Assembly (NCBI GenBank): GCA_035606945.1
Contig: DATNDR010000016.1
Location: 49,931-113,930, forward strand
Source of the DNA: GCA-003244245 sp035606945
GTDB lineage: Bacteria; Actinomycetota; Actinomycetes; Mycobacteriales; Pseudonocardiaceae
Length of the DNA: 64,000 bases
Direction: 5' to 3'
The notes under the pieces are model-generated. The model searched no databases and was not told the origin of the DNA. It worked only from the letters and a program-made list of their open reading frames with translations. Made by a program: the position numbers and the translations under genes. This document shows positions 1 through 8,529 of the stretch, piece after piece. How positions within the stretch are numbered: position 1 is the stretch's first letter; each line of letters starts with the position of its first letter.

Positions 1-3
1 GGC

Positions 4-528
4 GTGCACGCTTGCCGCGCCGCAGACCTGCCGTACTGGCTGGGACGGGAGCTGTGGGAGGTGGAGCTAGGCGGGAACGTGGTCGAGGCTCCCTACAAGC
101 TTGTCGGCAGCCGGGGCCGGTTACTGCGGCGCGTCGCCGGTTGGCCCGAGCTCGAGCGTCCCTTCGCCGAAGACTGCGCCGCGCGGGTACACAATCTTGC
201 GGTGTCGGAACTGGAACGGGCAGGCCGCGCCGATCTCGCTGCGGCCATGGCCGCGGCTGGCACGACCGCCGAATTGGCCGCAGTGGCCGAGCAGGCCAGA
301 GTGCAGGCGCCGGCGCTGGCTGCCACGTTGGCCGGCTACGCGTCGGATTGCGCCTGGGATATCAGTAAGGGCTACTACGCCATGTGCGCCTACGTCGCGG
401 CCACCGCCTTCGGTAACTGGTCGACCGGCGATGAAGTGCAGGACATGACCTCCGACGGCTGGAACCAGGAGCGGGCCCGCCAAGCCGGCTGGCTCGCCGC
501 GCACCTCGGCCTGCCCGAGAAGTCCTGA
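4..528 (+). CDS. Conserved actinobacterial hypothetical protein, 5' end possibly cut by the window edge
   Basis: The reading frame is open from the first base of the window. The first in-window start is a GTG at position 4, giving 174 aa, and one or more N-terminal codons may lie outside. The protein is soluble and Trp/Ala-rich, with an N-terminal stretch (LPYWLGRELWEVEL, then a lysine/arginine-rich YKLVGSRGRLLRRV) typical of a conserved actinobacterial protein of unknown role. It has no signal peptide, membrane segment or catalytic motif that I recognise. It ends 6 bases before the convergent anti-sigma gene, so nothing in its context suggests a function. Coding status is fairly secure from codon use and good alanine/leucine helix composition; function is unknown. 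Confidence 0.7.
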   Translation: MHACRAADLPYWLGRELWEVELGGNVVEAPYKLVGSRGRLLRRVAGWPELERPFAEDCAARVHNLAVSELERAGRADLAAAMAAAGTTAELAAVAEQARVQAPALAATLAGYASDCAWDISKGYYAMCAYVAATAFGNWSTGDEVQDMTSDGWNQERARQAGWLAAHLGLPEKS

Positions 529-534
529 GGTCTA

Positions 535-783
535 CTACCCGGTGACGCGTTCCCGTTCAGCTCGGAACGCCAGCGCCAAGGAGTCGACCAGCGGAGCCGG
601 CACGTCGTCTTCCCGCAAGCCGCCGAGCACGATGAGGGTATGGCGCATCTGGTAGAGGTAGGTCTCACACCAGGTGCACATCGCGATGTGCCGTTCGAAC
701 ACGTCGCGCCGGTCTATGGCCAGGGTGCCCTCGAGAAAGTCAGTCACCAGCTCGACCACCTCGCGGCAGCTCACGTTCTCCAT
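535..783 (-). CDS. Zinc-finger anti-sigma factor (zf-HC2 type)
   Basis: An 82-aa cytoplasmic protein with the ZAS signature His-x3-Cys-x2-Cys (HIAMCTWC, residues about 32-39) and an upstream Cys at residue 6 (VSCREVVE), the usual zinc ligands of anti-sigma factors. It has no membrane segment, unlike RskA or RsrA-like long forms, so it should act as a small soluble partner. It lies 6 bases downstream of the ECF sigma factor gene on the same strand and is almost certainly co-transcribed with it. By family knowledge it should bind and hold the sigma factor inactive, possibly releasing it on thiol oxidation. The redox role is inferred from the ligand set alone. Confidence 0.88.
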   Translation of the reverse strand: MENVSCREVVELVTDFLEGTLAIDRRDVFERHIAMCTWCETYLYQMRHTLIVLGGLREDDVPAPLVDSLALAFRAERERVTG

Positions 784-789
784 GGCCCG

Positions 790-1428
790 CTATCTCCCAC
801 CGAGATGGTCTTCGAGTCTGGCCCGCACCCGCGATCGGCCCCTGTGCAGCAACGCGCCCTGCTCGGGCTCGCTGATACCGAGCAGGGCGCAGACCTCTGC
901 CGTCTTCCAGCCCTCCACGTCTCTCAGTGCTACCACCGCCCGCGGTCCGGGTGGAAGCTCCTCGATGGCATTCACGACGGCGGCCACCGCCGCCTCGCCG
1001 ATCAGTCGCTGGGCCGGTGAGCCAGTCCAGGGAACGGGTGGTGCGCACCAATGGCCGGCCCACCGCTGACCCTCCGGCGTGAAGCGGTCCGGGTCCACAG
1101 CCGGCGTTGCGCGAGCCCCGTCCGGGTCAGGCGACAGCGCTGTCCGGCGCTGCCCCGCTCCACAGCCGCGGGCCTGGTTCAGCGCGATACCGAAGATCCA
1201 AACTTTCAGCGATGATCGACCGTCGAAGTCCCCGATGTCGCGGATCACTTGCCGCCAGGTGTTTGTGGCCACCTCCTCAGCCGCAGCTGGTGAGGCCACG
1301 CCGAGGCGAACCAGCCGCACGATCGCGGCGTGGTACCGCAACACGAGGTCTCGGAAGGAACTCTCCTCACCGGCGTGCAGTCCGGCGACGAGAGCTGCCT
1401 CATCGACCGCCGGCTCAGCGCCGTCCAT
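790..1428 (-). CDS. ECF-type RNA polymerase sigma factor
   Basis: About 212 aa, with a sigma-70 region 2 (residues about 25-90, including YHAAIVRLVR and DIGDFDGRSSLKVWIFGIALNQAR) and a C-terminal region 4 helix-turn-helix (AVVALRDVEGWKTAEVCALLGIS). The linker between them is long and proline-rich. ATG at 1428 is preferred over a GTG one codon upstream; neither has a strong ribosome site. It is followed after 6 bases by a zinc-finger anti-sigma gene, the standard sigma/anti-sigma operon. ECF factors direct RNA polymerase to stress or envelope regulons, but the target set cannot be deduced here. Confidence 0.9.
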   Translation of the reverse strand: MDGAEPAVDEAALVAGLHAGEESSFRDLVLRYHAAIVRLVRLGVASPAAAEEVATNTWRQVIRDIGDFDGRSSLKVWIFGIALNQARGCGAGQRRTALSPDPDGARATPAVDPDRFTPEGQRWAGHWCAPPVPWTGSPAQRLIGEAAVAAVVNAIEELPPGPRAVVALRDVEGWKTAEVCALLGISEPEQGALLHRGRSRVRARLEDHLGGR

Positions 1429-1446
1429 CACGAGACGAGATTACGG

Positions 1447-1922
1447 TCAACGGCTGGTAGCGGCGATACGAACGCCGAGCCCGATCAACACGCTGCCGCT
1501 GATCACGTCCCATCGTCTGCGTACGCAGGCCTGGCGAACCAGTTCCTCGCTCGGCCAACGCAACCAGCCAGCGCAAGGTAGAGAGTGGTCTCGAGGAGAA
1601 CCTGCACGACCGCCAAGCCGGCGGTGGTCACGAACAACGGTCGATGTGCCGGCACGAATTGCGGATAGAACGCCATCATGAATCCGGCGGCTTTCGGATT
1701 CGCCAGCTGTACCATCGCGCCTTCACTGAACCTCCGCCACCACCTCGGCGCAGGACGATCACCAACCGCCACACCAGGGCCATTGTTCGCACGGTGAGTT
1801 CGCCACGCCGACCACCAGGCGCGGGCGCCGAGGTAGACCAGCACCACCGCGCCGACGACCCGTAGCACCAAAAAGGCGCGAGTATGCCGATTGGTAGCCT
1901 CGAACGCCTGTAAGTCACCCAC
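1447..1922 (-). pseudogene. LysE-family amino-acid/solute exporter, truncated and frameshifted
   Basis: The minus strand encodes the middle and end of a LysE/RhtB exporter: a helix with LVLRVVGAVVLVYLGARAWW, then the family loop and helix FSEGAMVQLANPKAAGFM, then two more hydrophobic helices. Intact members are about 205 aa. Here the first roughly 60 residues, including the N-terminal PGP motif, are absent because the gene abuts the tRNA synthetase region. The last helix (VISGSVLIGLGVRIAATSR) continues in another frame after about 1505-1545, with a stop at 1447-1449. Both defects argue for a dead gene. Family assignment is firm; the exact frameshift base is not resolved. Confidence 0.75.
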
Positions 1923-1964
1923 TCCATGATCGGGCTCGGCCCGGAGACGAGACTGACCTCACCG

Positions 1965-3617
1965 ATGCTGGACCGCGCGGTCATCGACGCCCTGTTCCCG
2001 GCTGACCTACCGGAACCCGAGTACTGGGAACGGCGCTACCCATCTCGGTCGCTTCCGGAGGGTGCTCAGATCACCCGGTTCGGTCCCTCCCCGACCGGGT
2101 TCGTGCATATCGGCGGCATCTATGTGGCCACCATCGACCGCGACATCGCGACCCACTCCGGGGGTGTCTACCTGGTGCGGGTGGAGGACACCGATCAATC
2201 CCGCGAGGTCGAAGGTGCGCTGACCCAGTTCGCCCGCGCGTTCGACTACTTCGGTATCCGCCCCGACGAGGATGACGAACACGGGGCCTACGGCCCCTAC
2301 CGGCAGTCCAGGCGCGACCGGATCTACCTGACCTACGTGCGGGAACTGCTGCGCCAGGGCAGGGCCTACCCGTGCTTTGCCACCAAAGAGGAGCTGGCCG
2401 ACATCACCACCCGCCAGCAGGCGGCAAAAATTCCCACCGGCTACTACGGATCGTGGGCGGTCTGGCGCGACGCCGACGTCACCGCCGTAGCGACCAAGCT
2501 CGCCGAAGGTATCCCGTATGTGGTGCGCTTCCGCGCCCCCGATGATGCCGCGAGGCAGCGAGTCCGTTTCACCGACACGATCCGGGGTGAGTTGGAGCAC
2601 GAGGCCAACCGCAACGACACGGTCATCCTCAAATCATCCGACCAATCCCCTCGGCTGCCTACCTACCATTTCGCACATGCAGTCGACGATCATCTGATGC
2701 GCGTCAGTCTGGTCATCCGCGGCGACGAATGGATCTCTTCGGTGCCGCTGCACCGCCAGCTGTTCGACGCGCTGGGTTTCGAGCAGGTGCGTTATGCGCA
2801 CGTCGCCCCGCTGATGAAGCAGATTTCCGGCGGCAAACGCAAGTTGTCCAAGCGCGCAGATCCCGAAGCCAGTGTCGACTTCTACATCGAAGCCGGCTAT
2901 CCCTCCGATGCCATCCTGTACTACCTGCGGGGACTGGCCAACGGGCGGCTCGCCGACATGCCGCTCCAGCAGGCCCTCGCCACCCCAATCCAGCTTGAGC
3001 AATGCGGCGTCGCCGGACCCCTGGTGGACCTGGTCAAGTTGGAAGACATCAGCGCCGATTACATCGCCACGCTGCCAGGAGATCAGGTTCTCGGCGCAGT
3101 GCGCACCTGGGCTGCGCAGTATGATCCCGGCCTGGTCGAGGTGCTGGACACTGAACGCGATCTCGCGCTGCGAGCGTTGGCCGTGGAGCGCGACGGTGTT
3201 ACCAATCCTCGCAAAGACCTGCGCAAATGGTCTGATTTCCGAGCCACCTACGGATTCTTTTTCCCGCAGCTGTTCGACACACTGTCTGGACCCACTGACG
3301 AACGCCTGGCGCCCCTCGGTGTGGACGCCGCCGTCACCGCAAGTTTCGCCCATGACCTCATCGAGGGTTATCAGCATATGGACGACTCCCAGGAATGGTT
3401 CAACCAGATCCGCGAACTAGCCGCGAAACACGGCTTTGCGGCTAACGCCAAGGAATACAAGAAGAACCCCGACGCTTACCCGGGTTCGATCCGCGAAGCG
3501 TCCCAACTCGTCCGCGTCGCCCTCACCGGCTCCACCCGAAGCCCCGACCTGCATGCCATCACCCAGGCACTCGGCGAGTCCGAGGTGCTGCGCCGGCTGC
3601 GCGCGCTGGGTGGCTAA
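1965..3617 (+). CDS. gltX: Glutamyl-tRNA synthetase (class I), Firmicutes-like long form
   Basis: A class I aminoacyl-tRNA synthetase that charges tRNA with glutamate. Near the N terminus is RFGPSPTGFVHIGGIY, carrying the HIGH-type signature (HIGG, residues 48-51). The KMSKS loop is KLSKR (in GGKRKLSKRAD). RVEDTDQSREVEG is the conserved glutamate-binding/Rossmann element. The 550-aa length, the N-terminal extension (FPADLPEPEYWERRYPSRSLPEGA) and the C-terminal anticodon-binding region resemble the clostridial form rather than the roughly 490-aa actinobacterial housekeeping enzyme. ATG 1965 is chosen because homologues start at this point; a frame-consistent ATG lies at 1926. It stands alone between convergent neighbours. 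It may be a second, acquired synthetase or a paralogue with special tRNA specificity. Confidence 0.9.
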   Translation: MLDRAVIDALFPADLPEPEYWERRYPSRSLPEGAQITRFGPSPTGFVHIGGIYVATIDRDIATHSGGVYLVRVEDTDQSREVEGALTQFARAFDYFGIRPDEDDEHGAYGPYRQSRRDRIYLTYVRELLRQGRAYPCFATKEELADITTRQQAAKIPTGYYGSWAVWRDADVTAVATKLAEGIPYVVRFRAPDDAARQRVRFTDTIRGELEHEANRNDTVILKSSDQSPRLPTYHFAHAVDDHLMRVSLVIRGDEWISSVPLHRQLFDALGFEQVRYAHVAPLMKQISGGKRKLSKRADPEASVDFYIEAGYPSDAILYYLRGLANGRLADMPLQQALATPIQLEQCGVAGPLVDLVKLEDISADYIATLPGDQVLGAVRTWAAQYDPGLVEVLDTERDLALRALAVERDGVTNPRKDLRKWSDFRATYGFFFPQLFDTLSGPTDERLAPLGVDAAVTASFAHDLIEGYQHMDDSQEWFNQIRELAAKHGFAANAKEYKKNPDAYPGSIREASQLVRVALTGSTRSPDLHAITQALGESEVLRRLRALGG

Positions 3618-5020
3618 CGCAGTTCACGCAGCGGAAGGCGAATCTGGAAGCGGGTGTCGCCTGGTTGAGAGTGCAGCTGCAAGTCGCCGTGGTGGCGGTT
3701 GACCACGACCCGCCAGCTGACGTCGAGGCCGAGACCGGTGCCCTGGCCGACCGGCTTGGTGGTGAAGAACGGTTCGAAGACCCGCTTGGCCACCTCGGGC
3801 GCGACACCGCTACCGGTGTCGCCGATTTCTACCAGGGCGAACTCACCGTCGCGGGCGGTGCGCACAGTGAGGGTGCCTTCCCCCTGCATGGCATCGGCGG
3901 CGTTGTCGATCAGGTTGGTCCACACCTGATTGAGCTCAGCCGGGTAGGCGGGGATGGCGGGCAACTCCCGGTCGTAGTCCTTCACCACCTGGATGCCGTC
4001 GCCGAGCTTGCGGGCGAGCATGACCAGTGTGGCGTCCAAGCCGTCGTGCAGATCGATGTCCTGGTGCGGTGCGCGGTCCAGCTGTGAGTACTGCTTGGCG
4101 GCGGCGACCAGCGCGGTGATCCGGGCGGTGGCGTCGCCGATCTCGCGGAGCAGGTTCTCGGTGTCCACGGTGTAGGCCAGCCAGCGCAGCGCCCCCTCCA
4201 GCGACTCGGCCGGCGTGGTATCCGCGACCTCGGCCAGGTCGGCGACCCGCAGCCCACCTGCGACGAACACCGGCGCCAGCTCCCAACCTTGCGCCACTTC
4301 ATGGTTATCGAGCCAGTCGGCCAGCTCGTCTTCCAGGTCACCGGTCTGTACCGCGGTCAGGGCGGGCGCACTGTGACCGGCCGCTACGAACCGCTCCTGC
4401 AGAACCGTCAGGGTTTTCAGGACATCACGATCAAGCCGGCCCTCGGCGAGCATCGCCAGCTTGTGCCGCATCCCGGCCAGCCGCTCCCGCAGCGTGTCAG
4501 CCGCCCGGCTGGCCGCAGCCGCCGGATTGTTCAGTTCATGGGTCAGCCCGGCGGACAGCTTGCCCAGCGCCAGCAACCGCTCGCGTTGCCCCACCAGCAC
4601 GTTGGTGTTGGAGATCCCGACGAACATGCCTTGCAACAGGTGCACGGCCATCGGGTACCAGCGGCGGAACACCTCGTTGAACTCGCGACTCGGCAAGGCG
4701 AGGACCTGGCAGTCGCTCAATGCCCGCACCGATGCCGAGTAATTCTGATCAACCTGGTCACCGAGGTAGAACTGGGTGGCACCGAAGTAGACTCCGCGCT
4801 GGTCGCTCCGCAAGATCTCGACCTGGTCGCCGGCGACCAGCCGGGTCATCTGGATTGTTCCCGACAGCAGCACGTAGAAGCCACCGGCCGGCTCGCCCTC
4901 GGAGACGATGATCTCGCCGTCGCCGATGTCGATCATCTCGCTGTGTCCGCGGATCCACTCCAGCTGAGTGTCGGTCAGGTCGGTGAACAAGAACAGCTCG
5001 CGCAGCTCGGTATCCGTCAC
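3614..5020 (-). CDS. Cyclic-nucleotide-domain sensor histidine kinase
   Basis: A 468-aa soluble protein. Residues about 10-130 form a cNMP-binding/Crp-like domain (IIVSEGEPAGGFYVLLSG and the following beta roll). A HisKA-like dimerisation helix carries the phospho-acceptor H-box KLSAGLTHELNNPAAAASR (His161). The C terminus is an HATPase with N-box (LNQVWTNLIDNAADAM), G1 (IGDTGSGV) and G2 (GQGTGLGL) motifs. It has no membrane span, so it reads a cytoplasmic signal. Its ATG overlaps the last four bases of the upstream response-regulator/flavoprotein gene, so the two are translated together and almost certainly form one phosphorelay. Whether the sensor domain binds cAMP or another ligand is unknown. 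Confidence 0.92.
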   Translation of the reverse strand: MTDTELRELFLFTDLTDTQLEWIRGHSEMIDIGDGEIIVSEGEPAGGFYVLLSGTIQMTRLVAGDQVEILRSDQRGVYFGATQFYLGDQVDQNYSASVRALSDCQVLALPSREFNEVFRRWYPMAVHLLQGMFVGISNTNVLVGQRERLLALGKLSAGLTHELNNPAAAASRAADTLRERLAGMRHKLAMLAEGRLDRDVLKTLTVLQERFVAAGHSAPALTAVQTGDLEDELADWLDNHEVAQGWELAPVFVAGGLRVADLAEVADTTPAESLEGALRWLAYTVDTENLLREIGDATARITALVAAAKQYSQLDRAPHQDIDLHDGLDATLVMLARKLGDGIQVVKDYDRELPAIPAYPAELNQVWTNLIDNAADAMQGEGTLTVRTARDGEFALVEIGDTGSGVAPEVAKRVFEPFFTTKPVGQGTGLGLDVSWRVVVNRHHGDLQLHSQPGDTRFQIRLPLRELR

Positions 5021-6675
5021 TGATCCTCCAGGTAACGGTGCACCAAGGTGACAGCCATCGCGCCCTCACCCACCGCGGAAGCGACCCGCTTGACGGACTC
5101 GGCGCGCACGTCTCCGGCCACGAACACTCCCGGCAGGCTGGATTCGAGGTAGTAGGGGTCCCGATCCAAGGACCATCCCGCGGGGCGGCGCCCATCGATC
5201 ACCAGGTCCGGACCGGTCCGGATGAACCCGCGAGCATCCCGGGCCAACACACCGTCGAGCCAGCCGGTTCGCGGGGCGGCGCCGATGAACACGAACACGT
5301 GACCGGTGGGCACCGTGTCGGTGGCGCCGGAACGGGTGTGCCGAAGGCTCAGAGCCTCCAAGTGTGCCTCGCCGTGCGCCGCGGCAACCTCGGTGCAGGC
5401 CCGTATCGTCACGTTGGCCAGCGCGCCCAACTGCTGGATGAGGTAATGCGACATCGAGCGCTCCAGAGAGTCCCCGCGGACCAGCAGGGTCACCTGGCGG
5501 GCGTGACGGGAGAAGAACACCGCTGCCTGGCCGGCCGAGTTGGCGCCGCCTACCACGTAGACGTCCTGGCCGGCGCACGCCGGGGCCTCCGTCATCGCCG
5601 AGCCGTAGTAGACGCCGCGGCCGGTGAGCTCGGCCACGCCGGGTGCGGCCAACGCGCGGTAGGCGACGCCGGTGGCGAGCACCACGGCATGCGCAGCGAT
5701 CTCGCTGCCGTCACCGAAGTGCACCACCCGCGCGGAACCGCGCGCCTCCAGACCGACGACTTCCCGGGCCGACAGCGCTTCGGCGCCGAACTTCTGGGCC
5801 TGCCGCCGCGCTCGGTCGGTCAGCTGCGCACCGGACACCCCATCGGGGAAGCCCAGGTAGTTCTCGATGCGGGAGCTTTGCCCGGCCTGCCCGCCGCTGG
5901 CCTTCTTTTCGACGAGTACCGTGCGGAGCCCTTCGGAGGCGCCGTAGACCGCGGCGCCGAGACCGGCGGGCCCGGCACCGACCACGATCAGGTCGTAGAA
6001 CTGCGCCGCCGGCTGGGTAGACAGCCCGACCGCGTCCGCGATCTCGGCGACACCGGGCTGCCGTAAGGTGCGCCCGTCTGCAGTGATCACGACCGGGATC
6101 TCCGCGGCGTTAGCACCGGCTGCGTCGAGCAACCGTTGACCTTCCGGGTCGTCGACGCTGTACCAGCGGTACGGCACCGCGTTGCGGGCCAGGAAATCCC
6201 GCGTGTGGTAGGACGGCGCCGACCAGCGGTGCCCGATCACCTTGATCTGCTCGACGGCGGTCTCCCCCATCGCCCGCCAGGTCTCCACCAACGCGTCGAC
6301 CACCGGGTAGAGCTTCTCCTCCGGTGGGTCCCACGGCTTGAGCAGGTAATGGTCGACGTCGACGATATTGATCGCCTGAATGGCCGCGTCGGTGTCGGCG
6401 TATGCGGTGAGCAACGCCCGCCGGGCCCGCGGGAACAGATCCATCGCCTGCTCGAGGAACTCGATACCGTTGAGCTGCGGCATCCGGTAGTCGGCGAGGA
6501 TCGCCGCGACTGGTTCGCCCCGGCGCTTGATCTCCTTGAGCGCGTCCAGGGCGTCCAGCGCCGAGTCGGCCCGCACCACCCGGTAGTGCTCGCCGTAGCG
6601 GCGGCGCAGATCTCGCGCCACTGCCCGGGAGACACCCGGATCGTCATCCACGGTCATCAGCACGGGCTTCGCCAT
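5017..6675 (-). CDS. Response regulator fused to a thioredoxin-reductase-like flavoprotein
   Basis: About 552 aa in three parts. Residues 1-130 are a receiver domain with the acidic pair (TVDDDPG), phospho-acceptor Asp62 (ILADYRMPQLNG) and conserved Lys (YLLKPWD). Residues about 150-225 look like a thioredoxin-fold adaptor (VIGHRWSAPSYHTRDFL). From about 230 to the end is an FAD/NAD(P) pyridine-nucleotide reductase (IVVGAGPAGLGAAVYG, GGANSAGQAA, and C-terminal GVFVAGDVR). The CxxC redox pair of thioredoxin reductase is missing: the expected site reads GRGVYYGSAMTEAPACAG. ATG 6675 is preferred over an upstream TTG because GGTGGGA precedes it. It overlaps the kinase gene by 4 bases. The likely output is phosphorylation-controlled flavin redox activity rather than DNA binding. 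Confidence 0.9.
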   Translation of the reverse strand: MAKPVLMTVDDDPGVSRAVARDLRRRYGEHYRVVRADSALDALDALKEIKRRGEPVAAILADYRMPQLNGIEFLEQAMDLFPRARRALLTAYADTDAAIQAINIVDVDHYLLKPWDPPEEKLYPVVDALVETWRAMGETAVEQIKVIGHRWSAPSYHTRDFLARNAVPYRWYSVDDPEGQRLLDAAGANAAEIPVVITADGRTLRQPGVAEIADAVGLSTQPAAQFYDLIVVGAGPAGLGAAVYGASEGLRTVLVEKKASGGQAGQSSRIENYLGFPDGVSGAQLTDRARRQAQKFGAEALSAREVVGLEARGSARVVHFGDGSEIAAHAVVLATGVAYRALAAPGVAELTGRGVYYGSAMTEAPACAGQDVYVVGGANSAGQAAVFFSRHARQVTLLVRGDSLERSMSHYLIQQLGALANVTIRACTEVAAAHGEAHLEALSLRHTRSGATDTVPTGHVFVFIGAAPRTGWLDGVLARDARGFIRTGPDLVIDGRRPAGWSLDRDPYYLESSLPGVFVAGDVRAESVKRVASAVGEGAMAVTLVHRYLEDQ

Positions 6676-6934
6676 TATTCCCACCAACGCCGTTGAGCGA
6701 ACTATCTATTTCTCTTCAGCTGCGGCTTCCATCGCCGCCGGCTGAGTTGATGTCTGCGACCGGAGCAGCCGGGACAACCGAATCAACGAGGGCGGCCATG
6801 CGAATCAGCACAGTGTCGACGGGTCGGGTTCGATCGACACCAGCGTTTCCGCCTCGGTCGGTACCTTGAGGCTCATAGCCGTCAGGTGTCCCCAATGTGG
6901 GATAAACCCGCTGAGCGCGACGTACCCTAGCTTC

Positions 6935-7597
6935 TCAGCTCGGGCGCACGCCTCGGGCGAGCAGCCGGGCCACGTAGGTCGCCAACTCTGCCGCGGTCCA
7001 CGGGTAGCGCTCCACCACCAGCATGCGGGCGCACGATTCGGAGACAGCGGCGATCATTTCCGCGACCACCGGCGCCTTGCGGTCGATGTCCTCAATGCCG
7101 CCGGCCACCATGTACTGGCGCACCAGCTCGCGTAACTGACCCACCACCATTTCTCGGACGCGTCGAACCCGCTCCGCCACCACGGAACCGGATCCCCAAC
7201 CGGAATCGAAGACCACCCGCCATGAGTTCGGCGCCTGAAGCGCGCCGGCGAGAAAAGCGGTGAGCCCGGCCGCCAGTACGGCCTCCACATTGTCGGAGAC
7301 GAGATTGCTCGGCAGCGACTCGGTGATCGCGCCCAGCAGGCGACGCTCCTCCCGGTCCAGCAATGCCAGCAGCAACTCGTCCTTGTTAGCAAAGCACTCG
7401 TAGACCACCGGCTTGGTCACCCCGGCCGCTTCGGCCACCGCCTGCATCGAAGTGCCCTTGTAGCCGTGCTCGACGTAGACCTCCAACGCCGCGTCGAGAA
7501 TCAGCGGACGCCGGCGCTCGGGGCCGAGGTGGGCAGCCCGCGCGCGTCCGCCGCCGCGGCGCCGCACCTCGATTGGAATCACCGTCGGCTTTTCCAC
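6935..7597 (-). CDS. TetR-family transcriptional regulator
   Basis: 220 aa with an N-terminal TetR helix-turn-helix (ILDAALEVYVEHGYKGTSMQ, then AVAEAAGVTKPVVYECFANK) and a helical ligand/dimer domain. The GTG start at 7597 has no clear ribosome site; a TAGTTT-like box lies close upstream, so the message may be leaderless. It is divergent from the M24 peptidase/EphD operon, with a 95-base gap that carries a perfect palindrome and a third half-site. By position it most likely represses that operon and itself, with a lipid or CoA-linked effector. The effector is inference. Confidence 0.92.
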   Translation of the reverse strand: MEKPTVIPIEVRRRGGGRARAAHLGPERRRPLILDAALEVYVEHGYKGTSMQAVAEAAGVTKPVVYECFANKDELLLALLDREERRLLGAITESLPSNLVSDNVEAVLAAGLTAFLAGALQAPNSWRVVFDSGWGSGSVVAERVRRVREMVVGQLRELVRQYMVAGGIEDIDRKAPVVAEMIAAVSESCARMLVVERYPWTAAELATYVARLLARGVRPS

Positions 7598-7611
7598 TTG
7601 ACAAAACTACC

Positions 7612-7646
7612 ATGACGTAGGAACTTCCTACTATGGAGTAGGAACC
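7612..7646. promoter_or_regulatory. Candidate TetR operator between tetR and the ephD operon
   Basis: A perfect 15-base palindrome, GTAGGAA-C-TTCCTAC, occupies 7617-7631. A third half-site, GTAGGAAC, recurs at 7638-7645, exactly 21 bases (two helical turns) after the first at 7617. The flanks match too (ATGACGTAGGAAC and ATGGAGTAGGAAC). The array lies in the divergent promoter gap of the TetR gene, as expected for an autoregulated operator that also controls the operon to the right. A TTGACA box lies just to its left, at 7598-7603. Confidence 0.55.
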
Positions 7647-7692
7647 TTGGTCCGTAGGGGACCCCGGGAGGTGGCTCCAGGGAGGTGACACA

Positions 7693-8529
7693 GTGGCTGG
7701 AACAGCGCTGACTGATCCCGCCCAGCTGGCGAAGTTCCGTGCGGTCCAGCAGCTGGCCTACGCGGCGGCGGAGTCGGTCGGGCAGGCGCTGCAACCGGGT
7801 GTCACGGAGCAGCAGGCCGTCCAACGGATCCGTGACTACCTGCTGGAACGAGGTGTGCAGGACTGGTTCCACACGCCCTTCGCGTGGTTCGGCGACCGAA
7901 CGGCATTTCGCAACTTCTGGACTCCACTGAAGTTCTTCCCCACCCAGCGCAGGCTGGAAGAGGGCATGCCGTTCATCCTCGACTGCGCACCGGTACGCGA
8001 GGGGTACATGGCCGATATCGGCTACGCCGGCTGCCTGGGCACCAACCCGATCTACGAACAGCTGATGAACGACCTAGCCGAGTACCGCACGCTGATCGTC
8101 ACCAGGGTGCGTGACGGCGCGCCGCTACGGCAGATCTACCGCGACGTCGACGCGCTGCTCGCCCGGCACGGGTACGACAACCGGCACCGGGTCTATCCCG
8201 GGCGGGTCATCGCACATCAGATCGGCATGGTGCACTCGCGGCTGCCGAAGTTCATCGCCGCCGGGTTCGGTATCCGTGCGCTCCACACTCTCGTCGGCGA
8301 CCTGATCGTGGAACGGATGCATCACCGCTCGCCGCTGTGGGCCGATGGCGAGATCTCCAACCATCCGGCCACGCCAGGATTGTGGGCAGTCGAGCCGCAC
8401 ATCGGTTTCCGTGACGTCGGGGTGAAGTTCGAGGAGATCCTGGTGGTGCCTCCCAGCGGCGACGCGTACTGGCTCGACGATGACCTCCCGCACGTGCGCC
8501 GCTGGCAGCGAGCGGCGGCCGCATCATGA
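7693..8529 (+). CDS. M24-family metallopeptidase-like protein
   Basis: 278 aa with the pita-bread fold signatures of the M24 (methionine aminopeptidase/Xaa-Pro peptidase/creatinase) family: PFILDCAPVREGYMADIGYA carries the first metal-ligand Asp pair, HQIGMVHSR the central His, and EPHIGF and VKFEEILVV the last His/Glu positions. GTG 7693 is chosen because GGGAGGTG lies just upstream. It is first in the operon and its stop overlaps the next start (ATGA). Members in this setting are usually annotated as peptidases, but several M24 proteins are non-proteolytic hydrolases, so the substrate is open. Confidence 0.85.
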   Translation: MAGTALTDPAQLAKFRAVQQLAYAAAESVGQALQPGVTEQQAVQRIRDYLLERGVQDWFHTPFAWFGDRTAFRNFWTPLKFFPTQRRLEEGMPFILDCAPVREGYMADIGYAGCLGTNPIYEQLMNDLAEYRTLIVTRVRDGAPLRQIYRDVDALLARHGYDNRHRVYPGRVIAHQIGMVHSRLPKFIAAGFGIRALHTLVGDLIVERMHHRSPLWADGEISNHPATPGLWAVEPHIGFRDVGVKFEEILVVPPSGDAYWLDDDLPHVRRWQRAAAAS

